From Nocardia thailandica NBRC 100428 (GTDB lineage Bacteria; Actinomycetota; Actinomycetes; Mycobacteriales; Mycobacteriaceae): 45,123 bases of DNA. The position numbers were made by a program, and so were the translations under genes. Position 1 is the first letter of the stretch. Each line of letters starts with the position of its first letter. The notes under the pieces were generated by a model that worked only from the letters and a program-made list of their open reading frames with translations, searched no databases and had not been told where the DNA came from. This document shows, piece by piece, positions 1 through 7,959 of this stretch. Where the stretch lies: positions 1-45,123 of the forward strand of contig NZ_BAGK01000124.1 in the NCBI RefSeq assembly GCF_000308795.1, read 5' to 3'.

Positions 1-734
1 GCGGAGGGGAAGAAGAACATGGCCATGGCGCGGGTGGCGTCCTGGATCGGGCGCAGGCCCGCCGAGCGGCCGCCCTCCTGGTACTCGAGCATCCATCGGT
101 CGAGCCCGAACTCGTTGGGCACACTGAAGAACGCGAGGGCGTAGCCGAGGTGGCGGAGGTACCGGTCGTGCGGGCCGAACACCATCGACCGCAGCGACGA
201 GTGCAGGCCGTCGGCCCCGATGACCAGCTCGAAGCGCCGCCGCGCGCCGCCGTCGAAGACCACGTCGACGCCGTCCGCGTCCTGGGTGAGCCCGGCGATC
301 CGGTCGCCGAAGCGGTATTCGACGTCGGCGCGGGTGGCGTCGTAGAGCACCGCGGACAGGTCGCCGCGCAGGATCTCGATCTCGGCGATGAAGCCGTCCC
401 CGCCGTCGTCGTCGGCGCGGAAGGTCTCGAGCACCGCGCCGTCCGCGTCGACGGTGTGCGCGCCGATGGTCTGGGTGCGGGCCGCGCGGACCGCGGCGTC
501 CAGGCCCATCCGCCGGATGACCTCCTTGGTGACCCCGCGCGCGTCGACCGCCTGACCGCCCGGTCGCAGCGCAGGCGCCCGCTCGACGACGGTCACCTCG
601 GCGCCGTGCCGGTGCAGCCACAGCGCCAGGGCGGGACCGGCGATGCTCGCCCCGCTCACCAGTACCCGGGGTGCCCCCGAGCGGGAGACGGGCTCGCGGT
701 GCCCGTCGGTGTGCCGCTGATCGCCGACGCTCAT
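1..734 (-). CDS. FAD-dependent aromatic-ring-type monooxygenase, C-terminus cut off by window edge
   Basis: Class A flavoprotein monooxygenase or related FAD oxidoreductase; the substrate cannot be read from the sequence. The start is the ATG at 734, preceded by a clear AGGAGG. After a polar tail of about 22 residues comes a Rossmann FAD-binding fold with VLVSGASIAG (about residues 25-34), followed by VVERA ending the second strand. A GADGLHSSLR block near residue 185 is the DG motif that contacts FAD/NADPH in this family. About 244 residues are visible of a usual 380-420, so the C-terminal substrate and FAD-ribityl part lies outside the window. It is transcribed away from the DUF732 gene, with a 247-nt divergent gap. 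No partner gene is visible. Family is confident, reaction is not. Confidence 0.85.
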   Translation of the reverse strand, partial: MSVGDQRHTDGHREPVSRSGAPRVLVSGASIAGPALALWLHRHGAEVTVVERAPALRPGGQAVDARGVTKEVIRRMGLDAAVRAARTQTIGAHTVDADGAVLETFRADDDGGDGFIAEIEILRGDLSAVLYDATRADVEYRFGDRIAGLTQDADGVDVVFDGGARRRFELVIGADGLHSSLRSMVFGPHDRYLRHLGYALAFFSVPNEFGLDRWMLEYQEGGRSAGLRPIQDATRAMAMFFFPS

Positions 735-981
735 CGTCGCCTCCTGGTCGTTCTCGTCGCGCCGGATCCGTGCCCGCGCCTGCCCACCGCCGTTCGGTGG
801 GTCCATCGATGCAGACGGGGTGCCCGCCCGGAATTCGTCGGTGGGCCGGGAATCGCCGGGCCCGGGTGCCGGCGCGACAGGGTGGGGCGCACCAGCCCTG
901 GGGTGGGTTCCGCGGCGCGCGCGACTGCCGGATCGTTGGTGGCACAACGACATCGCCTCCCGACCCCGAGGAACCACGATC

Positions 982-1320
982 ATGACGATCAGCCGAATCC
1001 GCCTCCGTCCCGTCGCCGTCGCCGTCGCGGTGAGCCTCGCGGCACTCGGTGGCCCCGCCCTGGCCGCGGGCACCGCGGCCGCGGACGTCACCCCCGCCGA
1101 GACCGCGTTCCTCGACGAGATCGGGCTGAACAACGCCACCCTGCCCGGCCGGTCGCCGGAGGAGATGGTCACCGCGGGCTACGCGAGCTGCAACCATCTG
1201 CGCGCGGGGGTGTCGGTGCTCGACGAGATCTCCGCGGTCGAGCGGTCCTACGGGTTCGGCCAGGGCACGCTGTTCGTCAGCGCGGCGACGACGAACCTGT
1301 GCCCCGGCTTCGCGTCCTGA
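982..1320 (+). CDS. small secreted DUF732-like protein
   Basis: A predicted exported protein of 112 residues. The N-terminus has basic residues (TISRIRLRP), a hydrophobic Val/Ala core and an Ala-rich cleavage zone ending near AAADV (about residues 30-37), as expected of a Sec signal peptide. The mature part is about 75 residues. It carries two cysteines (ASCNHL and NLCPGF) and the F-L-D-E-I-G and G-Y-A-S-C motifs usual in the actinobacterial DUF732 family, where the cysteines likely form a disulfide. Function in the family is not established. The ATG at 982 was chosen because it begins exactly at the signal peptide; an in-frame extension upstream to 820 would bury it. It stands alone between the monooxygenase and the TetR gene. 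Confidence 0.8.
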   Translation: MTISRIRLRPVAVAVAVSLAALGGPALAAGTAAADVTPAETAFLDEIGLNNATLPGRSPEEMVTAGYASCNHLRAGVSVLDEISAVERSYGFGQGTLFVSAATTNLCPGFAS

Positions 1321-1344
1321 CCGGCTGACTGCCCGCGCGCGGCG

Positions 1345-1375
1345 AGTTACCTGCCGAACTGTACGTAACTGTACG
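1345..1375. promoter_or_regulatory. repeat cluster upstream of the TetR gene, probable autoregulatory operator
   Basis: AACTGTACG occurs twice as a direct repeat (1357-1365 and 1367-1375), 10 bp apart, or one helical turn. AGTTAC (1345-1350) and GTAACT (1365-1370) form an inverted pair. The cluster ends 8 nt before the TetR start codon, where self-repression sites commonly lie. The assignment as an operator is inference. Confidence 0.45.
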
Positions 1376-1383
1376 ATCGGGGA

Positions 1384-2028
1384 ATGCCCAGGCCCGCCGC
1401 CGCGACGCGATCCCGTCGTACCCAGGAACAGCGGTCGAGCGAGACGCGTGCTCGGCTGCTGGACGCCACGATCGACTGCCTCGTGCAGTACGGGTACGCG
1501 GGGACGACGACGCCACGGGTGGCCGAGCACGCGGGTGTGACCCGGGGCGCGCAGGTCCACCACTTCGGCTCCAAACAGGACCTGGTCGTGGCCGCGATCA
1601 GCAGGCTGGCCGAGCGCCGGATCGCGGCGCTGCTGCCGGAGATGGAGCGCGCGGCGGCCGACGACGACGTCGTCGGCGCCGTCCTCGACCTGCTCTGGGA
1701 CGTCCACCAGGGTCCGCTGTACGTCGCCCTGGTCGAGCTGTGGCTGGCGGGCCGGACCGATCCGCAGCTGGCCGCGGAGCTGCGCCGCGTCGAACCGGTG
1801 GTCAACAACGCGATGCTCGGCGCGGTGGCCCAGCTGGTGCCGAACGAGCTGGTGCGCAAGCCGGCCCGCGACTTCATCTACACCGCCATGGACGCGCTGC
1901 GCGGCATCCTGCTCTCGACCATGGTGGCCGACGATCCCGAGCGCGCCCACCGGCGCTGGCAGCGCGCGAGCGCGGACCTGCGCATCGTCGGCGAGCGACT
2001 GCTCTCGGGCCTCGCCGACCCGGACTGA
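1384..2028 (+). CDS. TetR/AcrR family transcriptional regulator
   Basis: One-component repressor type, 214 residues. The N-terminal DNA-binding domain has RARLLDATIDCLVQYGYAG (first helices), then TTPRVAEHAGVTRGAQVHHF (helix-turn-helix; the tail VHHFGSKQDL replaces the usual YYHFPSKEEL). The C-terminal ligand domain (about 75-205) is of normal length but has no motif that names a ligand. It lies convergent to the minus-strand beta-oxidation operon ending at 2110, with a hairpin between them. This makes it the nearest candidate regulator of that operon. However, the operator-like palindrome of the operon (7933-7950) does not recur in this gene's own promoter, so the link is unproven. Confidence 0.88.
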   Translation: MPRPAAATRSRRTQEQRSSETRARLLDATIDCLVQYGYAGTTTPRVAEHAGVTRGAQVHHFGSKQDLVVAAISRLAERRIAALLPEMERAAADDDVVGAVLDLLWDVHQGPLYVALVELWLAGRTDPQLAAELRRVEPVVNNAMLGAVAQLVPNELVRKPARDFIYTAMDALRGILLSTMVADDPERAHRRWQRASADLRIVGERLLSGLADPD

Positions 2029-2055
2029 GGTCGTGCGTCCGCGGTCCGGCGGTCG

Positions 2056-2089
2056 CGGTGCGGGTCCGCGCCGTGCCGGACCCGCACCG
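2056..2089. terminator. hairpin between convergent TetR and AurF-like genes
   Basis: CGGTGCGGGTCC (2056-2067) and GGACCCGCACCG (2078-2089) are perfect 12-bp complementary arms around a 10-nt loop, placed between two stop codons (2028 and 2110) on opposite strands. There is no T-run. GC-rich hairpins without U tracts are common at actinobacterial gene ends, so it probably serves both genes. Confidence 0.6.
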
Positions 2090-2109
2090 GGCGCCCGCCC
2101 GTCGCCCGC

Positions 2110-3060
2110 TCAGCGGACGGGTTCGCTGCGGTAGCGCGACGGCCTGCCGTCGACCCGCAGCATCCGCCACAGCCGCGCCGACACCGGGTTCATCAGGCCG
2201 CAGTCCACCGCCAGGCCGCGCACGTCGGAGAGCATGTCGCGGCGCATCCGCCGCGATTCCGGTGATCGCCAGAACGTCTCGCGCATCACCGCGCGCGGGA
2301 TGCTCTGCGCGGCGGCGAAACGGGGGGACGGCTTGGCGATCAGGTCGCAGGCGATGGTGAACATCACCGGGAACAGGACCGACAGGACCGCACGGCGCGC
2401 TGCGGGCAGGGCGGGCACCGTGCGGCGCAGGTACTCGTGGGCGAAGGAGATGTGTCGCGCCTCCTCGGCCACGTGGATCTGCATGATCCGCAGCATCAAC
2501 GGATGGGCGGGCCCGCCCGCCCGCAGGATCGTCTTCTGCATGTGGTCGATCGGCTCCTCGCCGCACAGGACCATGGCGAAGAAGAACTCGGGGACGACGC
2601 TCACCGTCAGCGGGATCACCGCCTGGAACGCCCGCACGACCGGGTGGACGCCGGGAACGTCGACGCCGGTGCGGTTCACGAACTCCTGGAACATCTGGGT
2701 GTGGTGGGCCTCCTCGGTGATCTCGTGGGTGAGATAGCGGAACTCCACGTCCCGGTCGGGCAGCAGGAACACGTATTCCAGCAACCCGCGCATGAGCAGG
2801 TTCTCGAACTGCAGGCCCACCTTGGCGGTGTTGGCCTGGCGGGCGAGGCCGATCCTGATCCGGTCCGCCTCCGGCAGGGCGCGGTACCACGCCGAGGCGC
2901 CGAGCGGCTCGCACTCCGGCAGCACCCAGCGCGGATCGTGCGGGTCGATCGCGTAGTCCGGATCGTCCCAGGGGATGTCGGTGAAGGCGTCGAAATGCCG
3001 CTCCACCGAGCCTTCCGACAGTGTGCGCAGCAGTTCTTCGTAACTCGGCGACGAGGTCAT
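2110..3060 (-). CDS. AurF-family diiron oxygenase (PF11583-like)
   Basis: Probable non-haem diiron oxygenase related to AurF, which oxidises an arylamine to a nitroarene. The ligand set can be read in 316 residues: E86 (QFENLLM), E117 and H120 (EITEEAHHTQMF), E169 (GEEPIDH), H196, E200 and H203 (IHVAEEARHISF). The spacings E-x2-H, H-x3-E and E-x2-H, and the 27 residues between E169 and H196, match those I recall for AurF. It is the last gene of the minus-strand operon, 22 nt after the acyl-CoA dehydrogenase. That context suggests oxygenation of an acyl-CoA-related substrate or entry step rather than antibiotic synthesis, but the substrate is unknown. A ferritin-like desaturase is the main alternative; the ligand spacing favours AurF. 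Confidence 0.82.
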   Translation of the reverse strand: MTSSPSYEELLRTLSEGSVERHFDAFTDIPWDDPDYAIDPHDPRWVLPECEPLGASAWYRALPEADRIRIGLARQANTAKVGLQFENLLMRGLLEYVFLLPDRDVEFRYLTHEITEEAHHTQMFQEFVNRTGVDVPGVHPVVRAFQAVIPLTVSVVPEFFFAMVLCGEEPIDHMQKTILRAGGPAHPLMLRIMQIHVAEEARHISFAHEYLRRTVPALPAARRAVLSVLFPVMFTIACDLIAKPSPRFAAAQSIPRAVMRETFWRSPESRRMRRDMLSDVRGLAVDCGLMNPVSARLWRMLRVDGRPSRYRSEPVR

Positions 3061-3082
3061 GGCCGTGTACTCCTGACTGGTC

Positions 3083-4348
3083 TCAGTATCCGAGCAGGCC
3101 CTTGGCCACGTGGGTGACCTGGATTTCGTTGGAGCCGGCGTAGATCATCAGCGACTTGGCGTCGCGGGCGAGCTGCTCGACGCGGTATTCGGCCATGTAG
3201 CCGTTGCCGCCGAAGAGCTGCACGGCCTCCATCGCCACGTCGGTGGCGGTCTCGGTCGCGTACAGCTTCATCGCCGACGCCTCGGCCAGGCCGGGGAGTC
3301 TGCCCGCTGCCGCGCCCTCGAGGACGTTGAAGACCATGTTCTGCACGTTGAGGCGGGCGATTTCCATCCTGGCCAGCTTGAGCTGGATCAGCTGGAACCG
3401 GCCGATCTCCTGGCCCCACAGTCTGCGGTTCTTCGCGTAGTCGACGCAGAGCCGGTGACATTCGTTGATGATGCCCATCGCCAGGACCGCGCAGCCGACC
3501 CGCTCGCTGACGAACGCGCTGCGGGCGCTGTCGCGCCCGTCCCCGCCGTGATGGTCCTCGGTCTCGCCGAGCAGCCGGTCCCGCGAGACGCGGACGTCGT
3601 CGAAGAACAGCTCGCCGGTGGGGGAGGAGTGCATGCCCATCTTGCGGAACGGCCTGCCCTGGGTGAGGCCCTCCATGCCCTTGTCGAGGACGAAGGTGAG
3701 CACCTTGCGGTCGCGCCGGTCGGTGCCGCTGCCGTCGTCGAGTTTGGCGTAGACGACGATCACGTCGGCGAAGGGGCCGTTGGTGATGAAGGTCTTCTGC
3801 CCGTTGAGGATGTAGTCCTCCCCGTCCCGGCGCACCGAGGTCTTCATGCCGCCGAAGGCGTCCGAGCCGGAGTCGGGCTCGGTGATCGCCCATGCGGCCA
3901 CCTTCTTCAGCGTGACCAGATCGGGCAGCCACCGCTCCTTCTGCGCGAGCGTCCCGCGCGAGAGGATGGTCGCGGCGCCCAGCCCCAGGCTGACCCCGAC
4001 CGCGGCGACCGTGCCCAGGGAGACGCCGGCGATCTCGCTGAGCAGCATCACGCCCATCGAGGCCTGCGCGGCCAGCGGATTCGCGCCGCCCTTCTTCCCG
4101 CCGGACTTCGCCGCCGGTTCCGTGCCGTCGGCGAGGGCCGCCTCTTTCGCGCGCCGGCGCTCGAGCATCTTCGTCACGGCTTCCTCGGCCATGGCGTCGA
4201 TCCCGAACTGCGCGAACAGCTTGCGGGCGATGTCGTAGGGCGGCAGGTCGCCGTGCTCGAGCTCGTCGAGGTGGGGGCGGATCTCCTTGTCGATGAACTC
4301 CCGTGCCGCGTCGCGGATCATCAGGTCGGTCTCGGACCATTCGAACAT
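3083..4348 (-). CDS. acyl-CoA dehydrogenase (operon 1)
   Basis: FAD enzyme introducing the alpha,beta double bond into an acyl-CoA, 421 residues. The N-terminal helical domain begins MFEWSETDLMIRDAAREF. The middle beta domain holds AWAITEPDSGSDAFGG and ILNGQKTFITNG (FAD/substrate contacts). The C-terminal helices hold RRLWGQEIGRFQ and LFGGNGYMAEY. The medium-chain-type YEG catalytic Glu is replaced (IYAGSNEIQ), while a Glu in SERVG precedes helix G, as I recall for isovaleryl and long-chain types. Odd: a low-complexity Lys/Gly/Ala-rich stretch at about residues 68-95 (AALADGTEPAAKSGGKKGG) interrupts the N-terminal domain. It lies 19 nt after the SDR gene and 22 nt before the AurF-like gene, so it is probably cotranscribed. 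Confidence 0.92.
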   Translation of the reverse strand: MFEWSETDLMIRDAAREFIDKEIRPHLDELEHGDLPPYDIARKLFAQFGIDAMAEEAVTKMLERRRAKEAALADGTEPAAKSGGKKGGANPLAAQASMGVMLLSEIAGVSLGTVAAVGVSLGLGAATILSRGTLAQKERWLPDLVTLKKVAAWAITEPDSGSDAFGGMKTSVRRDGEDYILNGQKTFITNGPFADVIVVYAKLDDGSGTDRRDRKVLTFVLDKGMEGLTQGRPFRKMGMHSSPTGELFFDDVRVSRDRLLGETEDHHGGDGRDSARSAFVSERVGCAVLAMGIINECHRLCVDYAKNRRLWGQEIGRFQLIQLKLARMEIARLNVQNMVFNVLEGAAAGRLPGLAEASAMKLYATETATDVAMEAVQLFGGNGYMAEYRVEQLARDAKSLMIYAGSNEIQVTHVAKGLLGY

Positions 4349-4367
4349 CGTTGTCCTCCGGGGTCTC

Positions 4368-5246
4368 TCAGGGCAGGCGGGCCGCGATGTCGGCGATGCG
4401 CCACGGCCCTTCGGTCTCGATGGTCTTCACGTCGTGCCAGCCGGCCAGCTCCGAGATGGCCCCACCCTGCACGGCGAACACCTTCCCGGTCAGCGGGCAG
4501 CCGTCCGAGGCCAGGTAGGCCACCAGGGGCGCGATGTTGGCCGGGCTGAAGGCGTCGAACTCGCCGTCGGCGAGCGCGGCCGCCTCGGCGGCCATGACCG
4601 CGCCCATGCCGGGCGTGGCCAGGGTGAGCCGGGTCCGGGCGATCGGGGCGATGGCGTTGACCCGCACCCCGTAGCGGGCCAGCTCGTCGGCCGCGACCAG
4701 GGTGAGCGCGGCGATACCCGCCTTGGCCGCGCCGTAGTTGGCCTGCCCGGCGTTGGGCACGGTGGTGCCCGAGGCCGAGGCGGTGTTGACGACCGCCGCG
4801 CTGAGCGGTTCGCCGGCCTTGGCCCGCTCCTTCCAGTACGCGGCCGCGTGCCGGAGCAGGTTGAAATGGCCCTTGAGGTGGACCGCGAGGACCGCGTCCC
4901 ACTCGGGTTCGGACAGGCCGGCGATGAATCCGTCGCGCAGGATGCCCGCGTTGTTCACGACCACGTCGAGCTTGCCGAACGCGGCGACCGCCTGCTCGAC
5001 CAACGCGCGCGCGCCGTCCCACGACGCGACGTCGCCCGCGCTGGCGACCGCGCGCCCGCCTGCGGCGACGATCTCGTCGACGACCTGCTGCGCCGGGGTG
5101 GTGTCGGCGCCCTCGCCCGCGTTGCTGCCGCCCAGGTCGTTCACGACGACCGCGGCGCCCTCGCGGGCGAACAGCAGCGCGTGCTCGCGGCCGATCCCGC
5201 GACCGGCGCCGGTCACGACGGCGACCTTGCCGTCCAATGCACCCAT
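4368..5246 (-). CDS. SDR family 3-hydroxyacyl-CoA dehydrogenase, HSD17B4 (MFE-2) dehydrogenase-like (operon 1)
   Basis: Short-chain dehydrogenase of 292 residues, probably oxidising (R)-3-hydroxyacyl-CoA with NAD+. It shows TGAGRGIG (12-19), VVVNDLGG (33-40, the acidic Asp that favours NAD+), NNAG (98-101), and the catalytic Ser in NTASASG with Y171 and K175 (ANYGAAKAG). GREHALLFAREGA and the VNDLGG end of strand 2 are typical of the dehydrogenase domain of peroxisomal multifunctional enzyme 2. The start is the ATG at 5246 (MGALDGK), 12 residues before the glycine motif; the reading frame stays open further upstream without a better start. It sits between hydratase-2 and acyl-CoA dehydrogenase. 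The gene at 19875 is a close paralogue with Tyr and Lys at the same residue numbers. Confidence 0.9.
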   Translation of the reverse strand: MGALDGKVAVVTGAGRGIGREHALLFAREGAAVVVNDLGGSNAGEGADTTPAQQVVDEIVAAGGRAVASAGDVASWDGARALVEQAVAAFGKLDVVVNNAGILRDGFIAGLSEPEWDAVLAVHLKGHFNLLRHAAAYWKERAKAGEPLSAAVVNTASASGTTVPNAGQANYGAAKAGIAALTLVAADELARYGVRVNAIAPIARTRLTLATPGMGAVMAAEAAALADGEFDAFSPANIAPLVAYLASDGCPLTGKVFAVQGGAISELAGWHDVKTIETEGPWRIADIAARLP

Positions 5247-5311
5247 CGGAGTGCTCCTCTCGGAAGATCCGGTCCCCGGGGAACCGGGCCGTGTGTGGGG
5301 GGTGGGGGGAA

Positions 5312-6181
5312 TCAGCCCGCGATCTCGGCCAGGCCGTCGGACAGGACCACGGTCTCGCCGCGCACCGTCTCGAAGGCGTAGGTGGCGACACCGTTCTCCT
5401 CGCCGACCCGCCAGATCCGGGTCTCGAGGTCGTCGCCCGGGAAGACCATGCCCGCGAAGCGCACGGCCAGGCGGCGCAGGCGCCCGACGTCGGAACCGCC
5501 GACCTCGGTGAGCACCGCCCACGAGGCGAAGGCCATGGTGCACAGGCCGTGGGCGATGATCCCGGGCAGGCCCGCGTCGCGGGCGACCTGATCGTCGAGG
5601 TGCAGCGGCACCGGGTCCCCGGACGCGGGGGCGTAGCGGAAGGTCTGGTCGTCGTCGACGTGCTGGGCGACCACCGCGACCGGCTCGCCGGCCCGCACCG
5701 CGTCGTCGAGGCGGTGCGGCGGCGCCTGCTCGCCCACGGTGCGCCCGGCGTCGATGTTGCGGAAGTACGCGGTGAGATACTGCTCGTTCACGAGATCGCC
5801 GGTGCCGCCGCGGGTTTCGATGTGCACCGTGATCGTGCTTCCCTTGGGCCTTCCGGTGAAGCCGACCGCGCGGGCCCGGGCCGTCAGGGTCTCCCCGGGC
5901 ACGATCGGACGGTGGAAGCGGAAGTCCTGTTCGCCGTGCAGGACCCGGCCGAAGACGTCCATCGGGGCGACGTCGATGACCGGCATCATCATCGAGTCGA
6001 ACACCGGCACGATGGCGAACACCGGCGGCGCCACGTCGCCGTCGCGGTGCGCGGCGATGGGATCGTTGGTGGCCAGGGCGTAGTCGGCGATCCGTTCCCG
6101 GGTGACCGCGAAGGTCTCCGGCTCGCTCCAGACGCCGAGCCCGGCCGCGTCGAAGGCGACGGCGCGCGTGTCGGCGCTCAC
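5312..6181 (-). CDS. MaoC-type double-hotdog enoyl-CoA hydratase 2 (operon 1)
   Basis: Probable (R)-specific enoyl-CoA hydratase, 289 residues in two hotdog repeats. The C-terminal repeat carries FRYAPASGDPVPLHLD with D189 and H194, the Asp/His pair with 5-residue spacing of hydratase 2, then IIAHGLCTMAF (about 208-218). The N-terminal repeat has YALATNDPIAAH, a degenerate copy. The start is a GTG at 6181 whose codon overlaps the stop of the SRPBCC gene (GTGA), implying translational coupling. The frame is open far upstream to 7402, but that part lies over the thiolase and SRPBCC genes and is not coding. It supplies the hydration step between the acyl-CoA dehydrogenase and the SDR. Paralogue at 17271. 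Confidence 0.9.
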   Translation of the reverse strand: MSADTRAVAFDAAGLGVWSEPETFAVTRERIADYALATNDPIAAHRDGDVAPPVFAIVPVFDSMMMPVIDVAPMDVFGRVLHGEQDFRFHRPIVPGETLTARARAVGFTGRPKGSTITVHIETRGGTGDLVNEQYLTAYFRNIDAGRTVGEQAPPHRLDDAVRAGEPVAVVAQHVDDDQTFRYAPASGDPVPLHLDDQVARDAGLPGIIAHGLCTMAFASWAVLTEVGGSDVGRLRRLAVRFAGMVFPGDDLETRIWRVGEENGVATYAFETVRGETVVLSDGLAEIAG

Positions 6182-6612
6182 GCGACGGCCAGTGTGTCGA
6201 GCGCGGTCAGCGACTTCTCCAGCTGGACGAGGCCGTCCTTCTCGACCGCCTTGCCGAGGGCGCCCTTGATCAGCGCGCCCTCGAAGTCGCCCGCGATGCC
6301 GAGCTCGCTGCCCGCGCCCGCCGCGGCGACGGTGAAGGTGAAGCGGACCTTCACCCCGGCCATGCCGGTGCCGCCCAGGACCAGCGTGCGGGGCTCGTCC
6401 ACCTCCTCCACGACCCATTCCAGCTTGTTGGCCATGCCGAGCATGAAGATCTTGGCGACCAGTTTCGCGCCGACGGTGAGGGTGGCGGGCGGCTCCTCCA
6501 TCCAGCGCTCGTGGATGGAGAACCAGTCGCCCCAGCTGCTCGGGTCGGCGATGATGCTCCACAGCGCCTCGGGGGTCGCGGTCAGGGTCTTGGTGTATTC
6601 GATGTGGCCCAT
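6178..6612 (-). CDS. SRPBCC (START-like) family protein (operon 1)
   Basis: A 144-residue helix-grip protein of the polyketide-cyclase/CoxG type, a fold that makes a hydrophobic pocket. It opens with HIEYTKTLTATPEALWSIIAD, then SSWGDWFSIHERWMEEPP, and keeps the usual Trp and Asp pattern of the family. No catalytic residues can be named; ligand binding or presentation of a hydrophobic acyl group is inferred from the fold. It lies between thiolase (45 nt upstream) and hydratase-2 (4-nt overlap). The same thiolase-then-SRPBCC pairing recurs at 18169-19841, which argues for a working partnership with the thiolase. Confidence 0.85.
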   Translation of the reverse strand: MGHIEYTKTLTATPEALWSIIADPSSWGDWFSIHERWMEEPPATLTVGAKLVAKIFMLGMANKLEWVVEEVDEPRTLVLGGTGMAGVKVRFTFTVAAAGAGSELGIAGDFEGALIKGALGKAVEKDGLVQLEKSLTALDTLAVA

Positions 6613-6657
6613 TGCCTTCTCTTCTCGTCGTCTCGGAGTGCCGGGGGGTGTGGGGGA

Positions 6658-7863
6658 TCAGCGCTCGGCGCGCTGGTAGGCGGTGACGACCGCGGCGCCG
6701 CCGAGGCCGATGTTGTGCTGCAGGGCCGCGGTGACGTCGGGGACCTGGCGGGCGCCCGCGGTCCCGCGCAGCTGCCAGGTCAGTTCGCTGCACTGCGCCA
6801 GGCCGGTCGCGCCGAGGGGATGCCCCTTGGAGATCAGGCCGCCGGACGGGTTGACGACCCAGGTGCCGCCGTAGGTGGTCGCCCCGTCGTCGATCAGGTG
6901 CCCGGCCTCGCCGGGCCCGCACAGCCCGAGCGCCTCGTAGAGCAGCAGCTCGTTGGCCGAGAAACAGTCGTGCAGCTCGATGACCTGGAAGTCCGCCGCG
7001 CCGAGCCCGGCCTGCTCGTAGACCTGCCGCGCGGCACGGACGTTCATGTCGTAGCCGATGATGTTCTTGGCGGTGCCGTCGAAGGTGGAGCGGAAGTCGG
7101 TGGTCATCGCCTGCCCGACGATCTCGACCGCCTGCCCGGCCAGCCCGTGCCGCTCGACGAACCGCTCGCTCGCGAGGATCGCCGCGCCGGAACCGTCCGA
7201 GGTCGGCGAGCACTGCAGCTTGGTCAACGGGTCGTAGATCATGCGCGAGGCGAGGATCTCGTCGAGGGTGTACTCGTCCTGGAACTGCGCGTACGGATTG
7301 TTCACCGAATGCCGGTGGTTCTTGTGCCCGATCGCGGCGAAATGCTCGGCGGTGGTGCCGAATTGGCGCATGTGCTCGCGTCCCGCGGCGCCGAACATCC
7401 ACGGCGCGGGCGGGAAGAGCACCTCGGAGATCTCGGCCAGGGCCTGCATGTGGTTGGCCATCGGCTGTTCGCGGTCGTCGAAGGTGGTGCCGAGCGAACC
7501 GGGCTGCATCTTCTCGAACCCCAGCGCCAGGGCGCAGTCCGCCAGCCCGCCCCGGATCGCCTGCGCCGCGAGGTAGAGCGCGGTGGAGCCGGTCGAACAG
7601 TTGTTGTTGACGTTGACCACCGGGATGCCGGTCAGGCCGAGCTCGTAGACCGCGCGCTGCCCCGAGGTGGACTCCCCGTACACGTAGCCCACGTAGGCCT
7701 GTTCCACCAGCTCGTAACCGATCCCGGCGTCGGCGAGCGCCGCGGTGCCCGCCTCACGGGCCATGTCGGGGTAGTCCCAGTCGCTGCCGTCGTCGTTCTT
7801 GCGGCGGCCGGGCTTCTCGAACTTCGTCATCCCGACACCGACGACGTAGACCTTGTTCGCCAT
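6658..7863 (-). CDS. SCP-x-type thiolase / lipid-transfer-like acetyl-CoA acyltransferase (operon 1)
   Basis: Thiolase-fold enzyme of 401 residues, likely cleaving a 3-ketoacyl-CoA. Catalytic C89 lies in [11 protein letters not shown], an HDCF motif at 298-301 and [10 protein letters not shown] at 345-354 (His 348). The N-terminus [15 protein letters not shown] and the HDCF form place it with the SCP-x/nonspecific lipid-transfer thiolases rather than FadA. No C-terminal SCP2 domain is present. The start is the ATG at 7863 with GGAGGAG just upstream. It is the first gene of the minus-strand operon, preceded by a promoter with an overlapping palindrome. Paralogue at 18169; the two agree at most positions over the first 120 residues by eye. 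Confidence 0.92.
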   Translation of the reverse strand: MANKVYVVGVGMTKFEKPGRRKNDDGSDWDYPDMAREAGTAALADAGIGYELVEQAYVGYVYGESTSGQRAVYELGLTGIPVVNVNNNCSTGSTALYLAAQAIRGGLADCALALGFEKMQPGSLGTTFDDREQPMANHMQALAEISEVLFPPAPWMFGAAGREHMRQFGTTAEHFAAIGHKNHRHSVNNPYAQFQDEYTLDEILASRMIYDPLTKLQCSPTSDGSGAAILASERFVERHGLAGQAVEIVGQAMTTDFRSTFDGTAKNIIGYDMNVRAARQVYEQAGLGAADFQVIELHDCFSANELLLYEALGLCGPGEAGHLIDDGATTYGGTWVVNPSGGLISKGHPLGATGLAQCSELTWQLRGTAGARQVPDVTAALQHNIGLGGAAVVTAYQRAER

Positions 7864-7931
7864 CGAACTCCTCCGTGAGGTCCGCCCGCCACGTCGCGGG
7901 CATCTCCGATCCGGAACGGATCATGCGAACA

Positions 7932-7959
7932 AACATACAGGAATGTATGTGAATGTAAA
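7932..7959 (-). promoter_or_regulatory. probable sigma-70-type promoter of operon 1
   Basis: On the minus strand TTTACA (7959-7954) and TATGTT (7937-7932) are separated by 16 bp, giving a start near 7925 and a leader of about 60 nt to the thiolase ATG. These AT-rich hexamers stand out in GC-rich surroundings. The palindrome at 7933-7950 covers the spacer and most of the -10 element. Confidence 0.55.
7933..7950. promoter_or_regulatory. 18-bp palindromic operator, TetR/AcrR type
   Basis: ACATACA-GGAA-TGTATGT: perfect 7-bp arms around a 4-bp centre. The arms resemble the AcrR-type operator of enteric bacteria (recalled, not searched). Its overlap with the promoter predicts repression by occlusion. 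The cognate protein is not identified; the TetR protein at 1384 is the nearest candidate. Confidence 0.7.

Noticed and set aside
933..950. TCGTTG-N6-CAACGA inverted repeat before the DUF732 gene
   Set aside because: Only 6-bp arms and no second copy; not enough to call an operator.
6178..6612. SRPBCC protein as RatA-type toxin of a toxin-antitoxin pair
   Set aside because: No antitoxin partner; both copies are fixed beside thiolases, favouring a metabolic role.
6182..7402. In-frame extension of the hydratase-2 gene to 7402
   Set aside because: The added residues overlap thiolase and SRPBCC genes and have no family similarity; the GTG at 6181 fits the paralogue and gives a 4-nt coupled overlap.
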